A stretch of DNA of 64,000 nucleotides from positions 62,001 to 126,000 of the forward strand of contig JABAQQ010000028.1 of assembly GCA_019187225.1 (NCBI GenBank), written 5' to 3'. The notes beneath the pieces are model-generated. The model saw only the letters and a list, made by a program, of their open reading frames with translations. It was not told the DNA's origin and did not search any database. Below, piece after piece: positions 50,094 through 58,355 of the stretch; the first letter of the stretch is position 1; the number at the start of each line of letters is the position of its first letter. Position numbers and translations under genes: made by a program. This stretch comes from Saprospiraceae bacterium (GTDB taxonomy: Bacteria > Bacteroidota > Bacteroidia > Chitinophagales > Saprospiraceae).

Positions 50094-50915
50094 ATGAAAA
50101 TAACCTTTGGTTGGCTGGCTCTTTCCAGCCTTCTTTTTTTATTCGGAGCCTGTAAGAGTGAATATGAGCGCATCCGCACGGGCGGTGACCCGGAATTGAT
50201 TCTCAACAAGGCATTTGAATATTACGAAAAAGAAGATTATCAGAAAGCGCAATCCCTGTTCGAGCTGGTGCTGAGCAACATTAAAGGGACAAAAAAAGCC
50301 GAAAAGGCCAATTTTTGTTATTCCTACACGCATTACCACCTGAAAGAATACCTCCTTGCAGCGTTTTATTTCAGAAATTTTGCGAACACTTTTACCAATT
50401 CTGAGTTTCGGGAAGAAGCGGCTTTTATGTCGGCTTACTCCAATTACAAGTTGTCGCCAACCTACCGCCTCGACCAGACCAATACACAGAAAGCCATCGA
50501 GGAGTTTCAACTGTTCGTCAACCTGTTCCCTAAAAGCCCGCGGGTGCAGGAATGTAACAACCTGATTGATGAAATGCGCCGCAAACTGGAGGAAAAGGCC
50601 TTCGGAGAGGGTGAACTTTATTTCAACCTGAAGCAATACCAGTCGGCTGTTATTTCATTCGACAACCTCCTGCGCGACTATCCGGAAAGCCCCGATACCG
50701 AACGGGTGCGCTACCTGATCGCCAGGGCAAGTTTTCTGCTCAGCGAGAACAGTGTGGTGGAAAAAAAGATGGATCGTTACACCGAAACCATGACACGTTG
50801 CAACGATTTTTTGGAAAAATATCCCAAGAGCAAATACATCAAAGAAATACGCGACACCCAAAAAAAAGCGGAACAAGCGATGAAAGCACTCCGCAAACGC
50901 TTTAAAAGCACTTAG
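50094..50915 (+). CDS. bamD: BamD-like outer-membrane assembly lipoprotein
   Basis: 273 residues with a lipoprotein signal (MKITFGWLALSSLLFLFGAC; Cys20). Five TPR-like repeats follow: NKAFEYYEKEDYQKAQSLFELVL, YYHLKEYLLAAFYFRNFANTF-type, FQLFVNLFPKSPRVQEC, YFNLKQYQSAVISFDNLLRDYPES and CNDFLEKYPKSKYIKE. It supports BamA in inserting outer-membrane barrels. The order bamD-rpoZ-coaBC-DUF4835 is conserved in Bacteroidota and confirms the assignment. Confidence 0.92.
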   Translation: MKITFGWLALSSLLFLFGACKSEYERIRTGGDPELILNKAFEYYEKEDYQKAQSLFELVLSNIKGTKKAEKANFCYSYTHYHLKEYLLAAFYFRNFANTFTNSEFREEAAFMSAYSNYKLSPTYRLDQTNTQKAIEEFQLFVNLFPKSPRVQECNNLIDEMRRKLEEKAFGEGELYFNLKQYQSAVISFDNLLRDYPESPDTERVRYLIARASFLLSENSVVEKKMDRYTETMTRCNDFLEKYPKSKYIKEIRDTQKKAEQAMKALRKRFKST

Positions 50916-50919
50916 CCAA

Positions 50920-50995
50920 GGTAGGACGGTGGAAGGTTAATGAAGAGATGTATCCTCCCTCTTCCGTCTACCTTCCACCGTCAACCGTCAACCGT
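50920..50995. repeat. Mirrored tandem repeat between bamD and rpoZ
   Basis: GGTAGGACGGTGGAAGGTTA on the left is opposed by CCGTCTACCTTCCACCGTC and further AACCGTC units on the right around a TGTATCCTCCC loop. It fills the whole gap. Confidence 0.72.
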
Positions 50996-51001
50996 ACAAT
51001 A

Positions 51002-51416
<415 letters not shown>

Positions 51417-51419
51417 TTT

Positions 51420-52619
51420 ATGAAAATTATTCTCGGCATCAGCGGCTCCATTGCGGCCTACAAATCCGCCCACCTCACCCGCTTGTGGGTCAAACAAGGC
51501 GCGGAAGTACAAGTGCTGATGACAGAAGCCGCTGCCGGTTTTATTGCGCCCCTCACCCTTTCCACCCTCTCCAAACGCCCCGTTTTTTCCGAAGTAAGTT
51601 CCGAGGCAGGCTGGAATAACCACGTCGAACTCGGCCTTTGGGCCGACGCTGTCGTGATCGCCCCCGCCAGCGCCAATACCCTCGCCAAGCTCGCCAATGG
51701 TTTGTGCGACAATATTCTGAGCGCCGTTTACCTGTCGGCGCGCTGCCCGGTTTTTGTCGCCCCGGCAATGGATGTAGACATGTGGCATCACCCGGCGACG
51801 CAGGAAAATATCCGGCGCCTGCAATCGTATGGCGTGCGCGTGATCCCCGTCGGACATGGCGAACTGGCCAGCGGGTTGGTTGGAGAAGGACGCATGGCCG
51901 AACCGGAAGAGATCGCAGCGTTCGTAGCGGCGAACCTGCCGGGCATCGGCGACCGGAAACCCAAAACGTTGCAGGGCAAAAAAGCCCTCGTAACGGCCGG
52001 CCCCACCTTCGAAGCGCTCGATCCGGTGCGTTTCATCGGCAATCATTCCTCAGGGAAAATGGGCATCGCGCTGGCAGAGGAACTTGCCGCCCAGGGCGCC
52101 GAAGTCACGCTCGTGCTCGGCCCAACCGACCTGAAGCCCGCAAACTCCGCGATCGAAGTAGTTCCGGTCATGTCGGCGCAGGAAATGTATGAGGCCTGCG
52201 TCCGCGTTTTTTCCCGGACAGACATAACCGTTCTCGCAGCCGCCGTGGCCGACTACCGCCCCAAGTTCGTTTCTGATACCAAGATCAAAAAAAAGGACAA
52301 CGAACTGACGCTCGAACTGGAAAAAACGGTTGACATCGCCGCCACTTTGGGCAAAACGAAACGGCCCGGCCAGATTTTTATCGGTTTTGCCCTCGAAACG
52401 AACGATGAATTGCAAAATGCGCAACTGAAGCTGGAAAAGAAAAATTTCGACTTCATCGTCCTCAACTCCATGCGCGATACGGGTGCAGGTTTTGGCCACA
52501 ACACCAATAAAATCATCATTGTGCACCGCGACGGATCGAAAAAAGATTTTCCGCTGAAGGCCAAAACCGAAGTCGCGCAGGATATTGTGGCAGAAATCGC
52601 CCGTTTAGCAAACCCATAG
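51420..52619 (+). CDS. coaBC: Bifunctional phosphopantothenoylcysteine decarboxylase/synthetase
   Basis: 399 residues. The N-terminal flavoprotein domain (1-180) decarboxylates phosphopantothenoylcysteine: MKIILGISGSIAAYKSA, NHVELGLWADAVVIAPASAN with the catalytic His, LAKLANGLCDNIL, and PAMDVDMW. The C-terminal synthetase domain (185-399) joins cysteine: VTAGPTFEALDPVRFIGNHSSGKMG, AAAVADYRPK, the KIKKKDNELTLELEKT lysine motif, and GFALET. It supplies coenzyme A. Lowest-risk housekeeping call in this block. Confidence 0.97.
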   Translation: MKIILGISGSIAAYKSAHLTRLWVKQGAEVQVLMTEAAAGFIAPLTLSTLSKRPVFSEVSSEAGWNNHVELGLWADAVVIAPASANTLAKLANGLCDNILSAVYLSARCPVFVAPAMDVDMWHHPATQENIRRLQSYGVRVIPVGHGELASGLVGEGRMAEPEEIAAFVAANLPGIGDRKPKTLQGKKALVTAGPTFEALDPVRFIGNHSSGKMGIALAEELAAQGAEVTLVLGPTDLKPANSAIEVVPVMSAQEMYEACVRVFSRTDITVLAAAVADYRPKFVSDTKIKKKDNELTLELEKTVDIAATLGKTKRPGQIFIGFALETNDELQNAQLKLEKKNFDFIVLNSMRDTGAGFGHNTNKIIIVHRDGSKKDFPLKAKTEVAQDIVAEIARLANP

Positions 52620-52676
52620 ACGCGATTTTGCGTCATAACCGTGCACAAAACCGGTCGCCATAAAAAATCAGCAACC

Positions 52677-53594
52677 ATGCTCAAAAAGATAGCTCTTTCG
52701 CTTTTTCTATCTGTTTGCTTTTCAGCGCTTTTCGCACAAAGTGAACTCAACGCCACCGTGCGCGTCAGCACACCGCAATTACAGAAAAACGACCGCAGGG
52801 TGTTCGACCAACTCGAAACCTCGCTGCGCGAATTTTTAAACAATACCAAGTGGACACAGGACGTCTTCGAACAGGAGGAACGGATCAAATGCAATTTTAT
52901 CCTGACGATCTCCACGGAAGAAGACAACAACGTTTTCCGGGCCGAACTGGCGGTGCAGGCCACACGCCCGGTATACGGCAGCGGCTATGAAACACCGCTG
53001 ATCTCACACCTCGACAAGGACGTGGTATTCACCTACGAGCAGAATCAGCCCATCGAATTTTTGGCCGATGCAACCGACAACCAGAACATTTCGGCTTTGT
53101 TCGCCTTTTATGCCTATATCATCCTGGGGCTGGACTACGACTCCTTTTCCCCCTATGGCGGCGAACAGCACCTGCTGACAGCGCAACAGATCGTCACCAA
53201 TATTCAGAACTCTTCCACCAACAATACGCCCGGCTGGCGCCCGGCGGACGGCGGCAAAAACCGCAACCGTTACTGGATCATGGAGAACCTGCTGAACCCC
53301 CGCGTTAAACCCTATCGCGCAGCCATGTACAGTTACCATCGCAAGGGCCTGGACACCTTTTCGAGCGATATGGATGCCGCCAAGGGAGTTATACTCGCTG
53401 CGCTGGAAGAAGTGGAGAAAGTGAATACGGCCTATTTCAACTCCATGATCGTGCAGATGTTTGCCAACGCCAAACGCGACGAACTCGTCGAAATGTTCAA
53501 GATCGCCGGCAAGCCGCAGAAAGACCGTGTTTCCCAGATCATGATCAAAATTGACCCGGCCAACAGCCAGAAATACAGGGAAATCGGCAGTTAA
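52677..53594 (+). CDS. DUF4835-family secreted protein
   Basis: 305 residues with a signal peptide (MLKKIALSLFLSVCFSALFAQ). SELNATVRVSTPQLQKNDRRVFDQLETSLREFLNNTKWT is the DUF4835 opening, followed by TYEQNQPIEFLADATDNQNISALFAFYAYIILGLDYDSFS. The family is restricted to Bacteroidota and lies next to coaBC, usually before recN; recN is not here. Function unknown; probably an envelope factor. Confidence 0.9.
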   Translation: MLKKIALSLFLSVCFSALFAQSELNATVRVSTPQLQKNDRRVFDQLETSLREFLNNTKWTQDVFEQEERIKCNFILTISTEEDNNVFRAELAVQATRPVYGSGYETPLISHLDKDVVFTYEQNQPIEFLADATDNQNISALFAFYAYIILGLDYDSFSPYGGEQHLLTAQQIVTNIQNSSTNNTPGWRPADGGKNRNRYWIMENLLNPRVKPYRAAMYSYHRKGLDTFSSDMDAAKGVILAALEEVEKVNTAYFNSMIVQMFANAKRDELVEMFKIAGKPQKDRVSQIMIKIDPANSQKYREIGS

Positions 53595-53639
53595 GAGCAT
53601 ATTGGGGATTTTCCCGCCGGAGGTAAAACAAAGAAGGGC

Positions 53640-54122
53640 ATGAAAAATATCTCCCCATGGCGCATGCGGCTGTTCCTGCTGTGGAAACTGCCGGCGGCGT
53701 GGTTCATGGGCATCAGTGTTCGTGCATGCGACGGCGAGCAGGCCGTTGTAAAGATGCCTTATGGCTGGCGCTCACAGAATCCTTTTCGTTCCATTTATTT
53801 CGCTGCTCAATGCGCCGCCGGAGAAATGTCCACCGGAGTCCTGGCGCTCACACATTTGCAGGGCAAAGCGCCTGTTTCCATGCTGGTGACGCGCGTAGAA
53901 GCGGAATTTTTAAAGAAAGCGTCGGAGACATTGCTCTTTACCTGCAAAGATGGAAAAGCGTTGGAAGCCGCCATCGGACAGGCGGTTGACACCTGTGAAG
54001 CGCAAGTGTTCCGGGCAACTTCCGTCGGGACGCTGCCCGACGGGACGGAAGCGGCGCGGGTTTGGATCACATGGTCGTTCCGAAAAAAAGCCGCACCGGC
54101 CGGTAAATCTTCAAAAAAGTAA
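53640..54122 (+). CDS. DUF4442 hot-dog-fold protein
   Basis: 160 residues. RMRLFLLWKLPAAWFMGISVRACDGEQAVVKMPYGWRSQNPFRSIYFAAQCAAGE matches the DUF4442 thioesterase-like hot-dog domain, in which the helix AAQCAAGEMSTG carries likely active-site residues. The partner thioester is unknown. Its last 12 bp overlap the convergent gene at 54111. Confidence 0.85.
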   Translation: MKNISPWRMRLFLLWKLPAAWFMGISVRACDGEQAVVKMPYGWRSQNPFRSIYFAAQCAAGEMSTGVLALTHLQGKAPVSMLVTRVEAEFLKKASETLLFTCKDGKALEAAIGQAVDTCEAQVFRATSVGTLPDGTEAARVWITWSFRKKAAPAGKSSKK

Positions 54123-54455
54123 CGGCTCGATGTTCAAAACTTCCTGCCACAGGATCGAAAACGCTGCCAGTACGGGGTAGCAAACTTTTCGCACATAAAA
54201 TTTCAGGCGGCGGCGATCGGGCCTGAATCCCATTCTTTCAAACAGGTGCGAATAAAAAGTAACGTTGTCGTCTTCGCTCAGGTCGTGGTGCTCGTTCACC
54301 AGACAACGCCCGAATACCGCAAATTGCACCATTACCGCCGCATAAACAGGTACAGACCATTGCCAACTGAACAGAAACGGCGCCACCCACGCCGCCACCG
54401 TGATCATCAGATGCAGCCAGAAAGCGATCTCCGATTTGAGTGTGTTGATTGTCAT
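54111..54455 (-). CDS. Hypothetical two- or three-helix membrane protein
   Basis: 114 residues: helix FWLHLMITVAAWVAPFLFSW, helix VPVYAAVMVQFAVFGRCLVN, a charged middle (EHHDLSEDDNVTFYSHLFERMGF) and a C-terminal hydrophobic segment (VCYPVLAAFSILWQEVLNI). The spacing resembles small membrane proteins of unknown function in Bacteroidota; I cannot name a family. The promoter region upstream contains the 8-bp repeat array. It overlaps the DUF4442 gene tail to tail. Confidence 0.72.
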   Translation of the reverse strand: MTINTLKSEIAFWLHLMITVAAWVAPFLFSWQWSVPVYAAVMVQFAVFGRCLVNEHHDLSEDDNVTFYSHLFERMGFRPDRRRLKFYVRKVCYPVLAAFSILWQEVLNIEPLLF

Positions 54456-54475
54456 ATTTATGAAATGAAATGAAG

Positions 54476-54638
54476 ATATTGGAATAATGGGATATTAAGA
54501 TATTGGGAATAGTAATGATACGATTGTCAGCGTAAATATCCCAATATCCTAATATCCTAATATCCTAATATCCTAATATCCCAATATCCTAATATCCTAA
54601 TATCCTAATATCCTAATATCCTAATATCCCAATATCTG
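54476..54638. repeat. 8-bp tandem array (AATATCCT) with opposing left arm
   Basis: 13 units of 8 bp (54535-54638), mostly AATATCCT with AATATCCC at units 1, 6 and 12. To the left (54470-54510) lie GATATTGG/GGGATATTAAGATATTGGG, complementary to the array. It separates the GNAT gene end from the start region of the hypothetical membrane protein and would be prone to slippage. Confidence 0.85.
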
Positions 54639-54649
54639 AAAACATCGCA

Positions 54650-55201
54650 TCAGCATTGATCACCGCCAATCCTTTTGCGCATCAGCCAATCAGGTTGCGG
54701 ATCATCGCCCACCCAGAAGGTTTCGACGCCAAAAATAGAAAACCCGTTCCGCTCATAAAACTTTATTGTCCGCGGCGATTTTTGCCACACGCTGAGCCAA
54801 ATCCAGGTCGCGCCGGTTTCGCGGGCGCGTTGCTCCGTGAAACGCAGCAATTCGGCTCCAAGTCCCTGGCTTTGAGCACTTTGCAACACATAAATGCGTT
54901 CGAGCTGGAGCGCATTCCCACTATAACCACCTGTCGGCTCCGTGTCATCGGGCAACTTGTCGGGATGTTTGTTCCTGTTCAGTTTCAGGTAGGCGACCGG
55001 CTCGCCGTTTATTTCAGCAAAATAAAACTCCGTGTCAGGCGCGGCGAGTTCGGTTTTTGCAGCCTCTGTTGAAAAATGTTCCCGGCAATATTGCTCGAAC
55101 GCCTCCGGCTCATTTTCGTCCTGCCAGGCATCGCGAAAGGTGCGCTCGGCGAGCGCGCGGAGGATTTCGGCATCAGCAAGCCGGACTTTTTTGATGGTCA
55201 T
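54650..55201 (-). CDS. GNAT-family N-acetyltransferase
   Basis: 183 residues from the ATG at 55201 (MTIKKVRLADAEILRALAERTFRDAW). The acetyl-CoA-binding motif A is LERIYVLQSAQSQGLGAELLRF, with WIWLSVWQKSPRTIKFYERNGFSIFG downstream, as in the RimI/PaiA-like group. The substrate is unknown. The upstream in-frame ATG adds residues unlike the family. Confidence 0.9.
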   Translation of the reverse strand: MTIKKVRLADAEILRALAERTFRDAWQDENEPEAFEQYCREHFSTEAAKTELAAPDTEFYFAEINGEPVAYLKLNRNKHPDKLPDDTEPTGGYSGNALQLERIYVLQSAQSQGLGAELLRFTEQRARETGATWIWLSVWQKSPRTIKFYERNGFSIFGVETFWVGDDPQPDWLMRKRIGGDQC

Positions 55202-55349
55202 GGGCGACGCTTTTTCGTTGCAAATTTTAGAAATTTGCCAAAGTAGTTGGGCCTTTACTTGTACCACTAACTTTTGGCTTCATAACTTTTATTGGATTCG
55301 TGGTCGCTCTTGCCGTCAATACTTCCAAAAAATGACGAGCCTTACTTTT

Positions 55350-55436
55350 TTGTCATGTTGGAACACCCGTCCGCTCTAAGTCGGGAAATGCCGAGCGTGG
55401 CTCTTGTAGAGCGGACAGTTCCTTACAGGATGACAA
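55350..55436. repeat. Palindromic element P, intergenic copy
   Basis: 87 bp running from TTGTCATGTTGGAACACCCG to TTCCTTACAGGATGACAA. The two ends are imperfect inverted repeats (TTGTCAT..TG.AA....C..GTCCGCTCTA). The centre carries TCGGGAAATGCCGAG. The same ends recur in a copy inside the methyltransferase gene at 58550. No coding capacity. Confidence 0.75.
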
Positions 55437-55458
55437 AGAAAAGGAAAGTGGGGAAGTT

Positions 55459-55719
55459 CTACTCATAATGCCCCCGCAAACTGGCAATCACAATTACGCC
55501 ATCGGCCATTTTGTAAATTAGGCGATGCTCCTGTGTAATGCGGCGCGACCAATAACCTTTGTATTTGTGGCGCAAAGGCTCGGGTTTTCCAAGTCCTTTG
55601 AAGGGGTCTCGGCTGATGTCCTTGATGAGTTGGACGATTTTTTCAAAAACGCCGAAGTCTTCCGAAGCCTATTCTACGAATTGCTCGTAGGCCGTGCCTT
55701 CAAAATGAACGGGCTTCAT
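55459..55719 (-). pseudogene. YoeB/Txe-type toxin gene with in-frame stop
   Basis: An 87-codon frame beginning MKPVHFEGTAYEQFVE, then TAG at 55669-55671 (codon 17), then ASEDFGVFEKIVQLIKDISR, PFKGLGKPEPLRHKYKGYWSRRITQEHRLIYK and a C-terminal LRGHYE. The latter half is intact and carries the YoeB signature G-x-W-S-R-R-I..EHRLIY and the terminal His-Tyr. One base (TGG to TAG) explains the stop. It overlaps the antitoxin by 4 bp. No good internal start exists, so the toxin is probably inactive unless the stop is read through. Confidence 0.82.
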
Positions 55720-55964
55720 TTGTTGGAAAGTTGGGCAGCCAAAGCCTCGAATTCTTCACCTGAAAATGCTACAAGTGGCTCGCCTTTTTCGATATTTTCA
55801 ATGGAACGGTCAATTCTTTCCTTTGCTTCCTGTGGCGTTTCTTTCCTTTTTACCCGAATAACAACTTCGAATTTTTCCCCTTTTGAGGCAAAAATGCTCT
55901 TGATGCGCTCCACAAGTTCGGCATTGAACTCCGCGTCGGAAACGGTGAATGTCGCTTGAACCAT
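55716..55964 (-). CDS. YoeB-partner antitoxin
   Basis: 82 residues: MVQATFTVSDAEFNAELVERIKSIFASKGEKFEVVIRVKRKE, with a C-terminal helix (ERIDRSIENIEKGEPLVAFSGEEFEALAAQL) expected to bind the toxin. It is intact and has its own consensus promoter. The next frame starts inside its stop (ATGA). Keeping the antitoxin while the toxin has a nonsense codon is the expected order of decay. Confidence 0.85.
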   Translation of the reverse strand: MVQATFTVSDAEFNAELVERIKSIFASKGEKFEVVIRVKRKETPQEAKERIDRSIENIEKGEPLVAFSGEEFEALAAQLSNK

Positions 55965-55980
55965 TTTTCAAAAATTTTTA

Positions 55981-55988
55981 CAAAGTTA
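55981..55988 (-). promoter_or_regulatory. -7 promoter element for the antitoxin-toxin pair
   Basis: TAACTTTG on the minus strand, matching TAnnTTTG, 16 bp upstream of the antitoxin start. Confidence 0.55.
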
Positions 55989-56082
55989 TCAAAAAGCCAT
56001 TCAATTGGCAAATAGGTAATTGTCAATCGTATAGCGGATTTGAAAATCCGCCGTACTGCTTAATGACTTTCAATTACCTCAA

Positions 56083-57726
56083 TTACACTTGAAGTACCCC
56101 CACATTGAACTTCTCCACAGGTGCATTATTCGCCGCTTCGATACCCATCGAAATCCACTGGCGGGTGTCGCGCGGGTCAATGATGGCGTCCACCCAAAGG
56201 CGGGCAGCGGCGTAGTAGGGCGTCGTTTGACTGTTGTAGCGGGCTTTTATTTTTTCAAAAAGTTCTTTTTCTCCCGTGGGGTCAGGCGCTTCGCCTTTAT
56301 TCTTTAAGGTTTCCACTTGTATCTGCGTCAACACTTTAGCGGCCTGTTCGCCGCCCATCACGGCGATCTTGGCGGTCGGCCAGGCGGCGATGAGGCGCGG
56401 GTCGTAGGCTTTGCCGCACATGGCGTAGTTGCCCGCGCCGTAGGAGTTGCCGATAACGATGCTGAACTTCGGCACGGTCGAGTTCGACACAGCGTTCACC
56501 ATTTTCGCGCCGTCTTTGATGATGCCGCCGTGCTCGGAGCGCGTGCCGACCATAAAGCCCGTCACGTCGTGCAGGAACACAAGCGGGATCTTTTTCTGGT
56601 TGCAATTCAGAATAAAACGGGTGGCCTTGTCCGCCGAGTCGGAGTAGATGACGCCGCCAAACTGGATCTCGCCTTTCGCGTTTTTCACTACCTGGCGGTT
56701 GTTCGCCACGATACCGACCGCCCAGCCGTCAATGCGGGCATAGGCAGTGATGATGGTTTTGCCGTAATGTTCCTTGTACTGCGTGAGTTTGCCCTCGTCC
56801 ACGAGGCGGCGCAACAGTTCGACGGTGTTGTAGGGTTTAGCGCCGTTTTCGGGATAGATTTCAAAAATATCGCCGGGTTTCCCGAAAGCCGGTTGTGGTG
56901 CAATGCGGTCGAAGCCGGCGTTTTCGAACCTGCCGAATTTATCCACGAGGTCTTTCACTGTGTCGAGACAGGTTTTGTCGTCGGGCATTTTGTAATCGGT
57001 CACGCCGGAGATTTCGGAATGGGTAGCTGCGCCGCCAAGCGTTTCTTTGTCGGCATCCTCGCCGATGGCGGCTTTCACGAGATAGGGGCCGGCAAGGAAA
57101 ACAGAGCCTGTTTTTTCCACGATCAAGGCCTCGTCGGACATGATGGGCAGGTAAGCGCCGCCCGCGACGCAGGCGCCCATGATGGCAGCGATCTGCGGAA
57201 TGCCAGATGATGACAGTTTCGCATTGTTCCGGAAAATCCTGCCGAAATGTTCTTTGTCGGGGAAAATTTCGTCCTGCATGGGCAGGTAAACACCCGCCGA
57301 GTCCACGAGATAGATGATAGGCAGGCGGTTTTCCATGGCGATCTCCTGGGCACGCAGGTTCTTTTTGCCGGTGATGGGAAACCAGGCGCCAGCCTTTACA
57401 GTGGCGTCATTGGCCACGACAATCACCTGACGGCCGCGTACGTAGCCGATGACGACCACCACCCCACCAGCCGGACAGCCGCCGTGTTCCTGGTACATTT
57501 CATAACCTGCAAACGCGCCGATTTCGATGCGCGGCTTGTCTTTATCCAGCAGATACTCGATGCGCTCACGGGCGCTCATCTTGCCTTCTTTGTGCAGTTT
57601 TTCGATGCGTTTGTGGCCGCCCCCTTCGTATATCTTTTCGAGCCGGCGATTGAGATTGGAAACGGCGAGTTTGAAAGCGTCGGTGTTTTTTTCGGCTTCG
57701 AGGTGGGCAGTGTTCGTGGTGGACAT
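56083..57726 (-). CDS. Acyl-CoA carboxylase, carboxyltransferase (beta) subunit
   Basis: 547 residues, two crotonase-fold halves. The N-terminal half has GKMSARERIEYLLDKDKPRIEIG, GVVVVIGYVRGRQVIVVANDATVKAG and GAYLPIMSDEALIVEKTGSVFLAGP. The C-terminal half has LHDVTGFMVGTRSEHGGIIKDGAKM and IVIGNSYGAGNYAMCGKAYDPRLIAAWP. YYAAARLWVDAIIDPRDTRQ is the familiar end of methylcrotonyl- and related acyl-CoA carboxylases. Methylcrotonyl-CoA (leucine degradation) is the best guess; propionyl-CoA or geranyl-CoA are alternatives. The biotin carboxylase subunit is not in the window. Confidence 0.93.
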   Translation of the reverse strand: MSTTNTAHLEAEKNTDAFKLAVSNLNRRLEKIYEGGGHKRIEKLHKEGKMSARERIEYLLDKDKPRIEIGAFAGYEMYQEHGGCPAGGVVVVIGYVRGRQVIVVANDATVKAGAWFPITGKKNLRAQEIAMENRLPIIYLVDSAGVYLPMQDEIFPDKEHFGRIFRNNAKLSSSGIPQIAAIMGACVAGGAYLPIMSDEALIVEKTGSVFLAGPYLVKAAIGEDADKETLGGAATHSEISGVTDYKMPDDKTCLDTVKDLVDKFGRFENAGFDRIAPQPAFGKPGDIFEIYPENGAKPYNTVELLRRLVDEGKLTQYKEHYGKTIITAYARIDGWAVGIVANNRQVVKNAKGEIQFGGVIYSDSADKATRFILNCNQKKIPLVFLHDVTGFMVGTRSEHGGIIKDGAKMVNAVSNSTVPKFSIVIGNSYGAGNYAMCGKAYDPRLIAAWPTAKIAVMGGEQAAKVLTQIQVETLKNKGEAPDPTGEKELFEKIKARYNSQTTPYYAAARLWVDAIIDPRDTRQWISMGIEAANNAPVEKFNVGVLQV

Positions 57727-57743
57727 AATGTTTAGGACTATGT

Positions 57744-57774
57744 ACTATTGGACTTTGGACTATTGGACTTTGGA
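57744..57774. repeat. Short tandem repeat (CTATTGGACTTTGGA)
   Basis: Two copies of a 15-bp unit between the carboxylase start and the DUF3667 gene. No opposite arm. Confidence 0.6.
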
Positions 57775-57866
57775 CATTCGGCTCTGCGCACAACAAAATT
57801 TGAGGGCGCAAGATTAAGAAAACATGTATGTTTCCGGGCAAAACTACCTCTTAACATCTGCAAAAC

Positions 57867-58355
57867 ATGATTGTTTGCAAAAATTGCGACTGCGAATTCG
57901 AGGGAAAATTTTGCCCTCAATGCGGGCAAAAAGCAAAAACGAAGCGCATCACCACCAAACAAGTGCTCAATGAGGCGCGGCAGCGCATTTTTCATTACGA
58001 ACAGGGATTTTGGTACACTGCGCGACAGTTGCTCGCCCGACCGGGGCATGCCATCCGGGAATACCTCGAAGGCAAACGGGTCCGGCACATCAAGCCCATC
58101 AAGTTCATGTTCTGGGCTGCGGCTATCAGTTTTTTGGTTTTTCACCTGATCGGGTTTGACAAGGACATGATGCAGAAAATCGCCACTCAACAAGGCGCCG
58201 ACAATCCGATAGGTCAGCAATTGTCGCAGAAAATTTTCCAGGTGTTCACCGATCACCCTGCGATCATGATGTTTTGTATGATACCGATGATTGCCTTCTG
58301 GTCGTGGGTATTGTACCGGGGCAAACCGCAACTCGAATCCTGGTTAGCAAACTGA
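57867..58355 (+). CDS. DUF3667 zinc-ribbon membrane protein
   Basis: 162 residues. A four-cysteine zinc ribbon (CKNCDCEFEGKFCPQCGQ, residues 4-21) is followed by LNEARQRIFHYEQGFWYTARQLLARPGHAIREYLEGKRVRHIKPIKF, the DUF3667 core, and two membrane segments. Family members often have extra C-terminal helices, so this one may be short. Its TGA overlaps the next gene ATG (TGATG), indicating translational coupling. Function unknown. Confidence 0.85.
   Translation: MIVCKNCDCEFEGKFCPQCGQKAKTKRITTKQVLNEARQRIFHYEQGFWYTARQLLARPGHAIREYLEGKRVRHIKPIKFMFWAAAISFLVFHLIGFDKDMMQKIATQQGADNPIGQQLSQKIFQVFTDHPAIMMFCMIPMIAFWSWVLYRGKPQLESWLAN

Noticed and set aside
54535..54638. Possible CRISPR array
   Set aside because: Units are 8 bp and contiguous with no spacers, and no cas gene is near.
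56317..57210. 297-codon plus-strand open frame opposite the carboxylase gene
   Set aside because: The antisense strand carries all conserved carboxyltransferase motifs; this frame has none and arises from codon bias.
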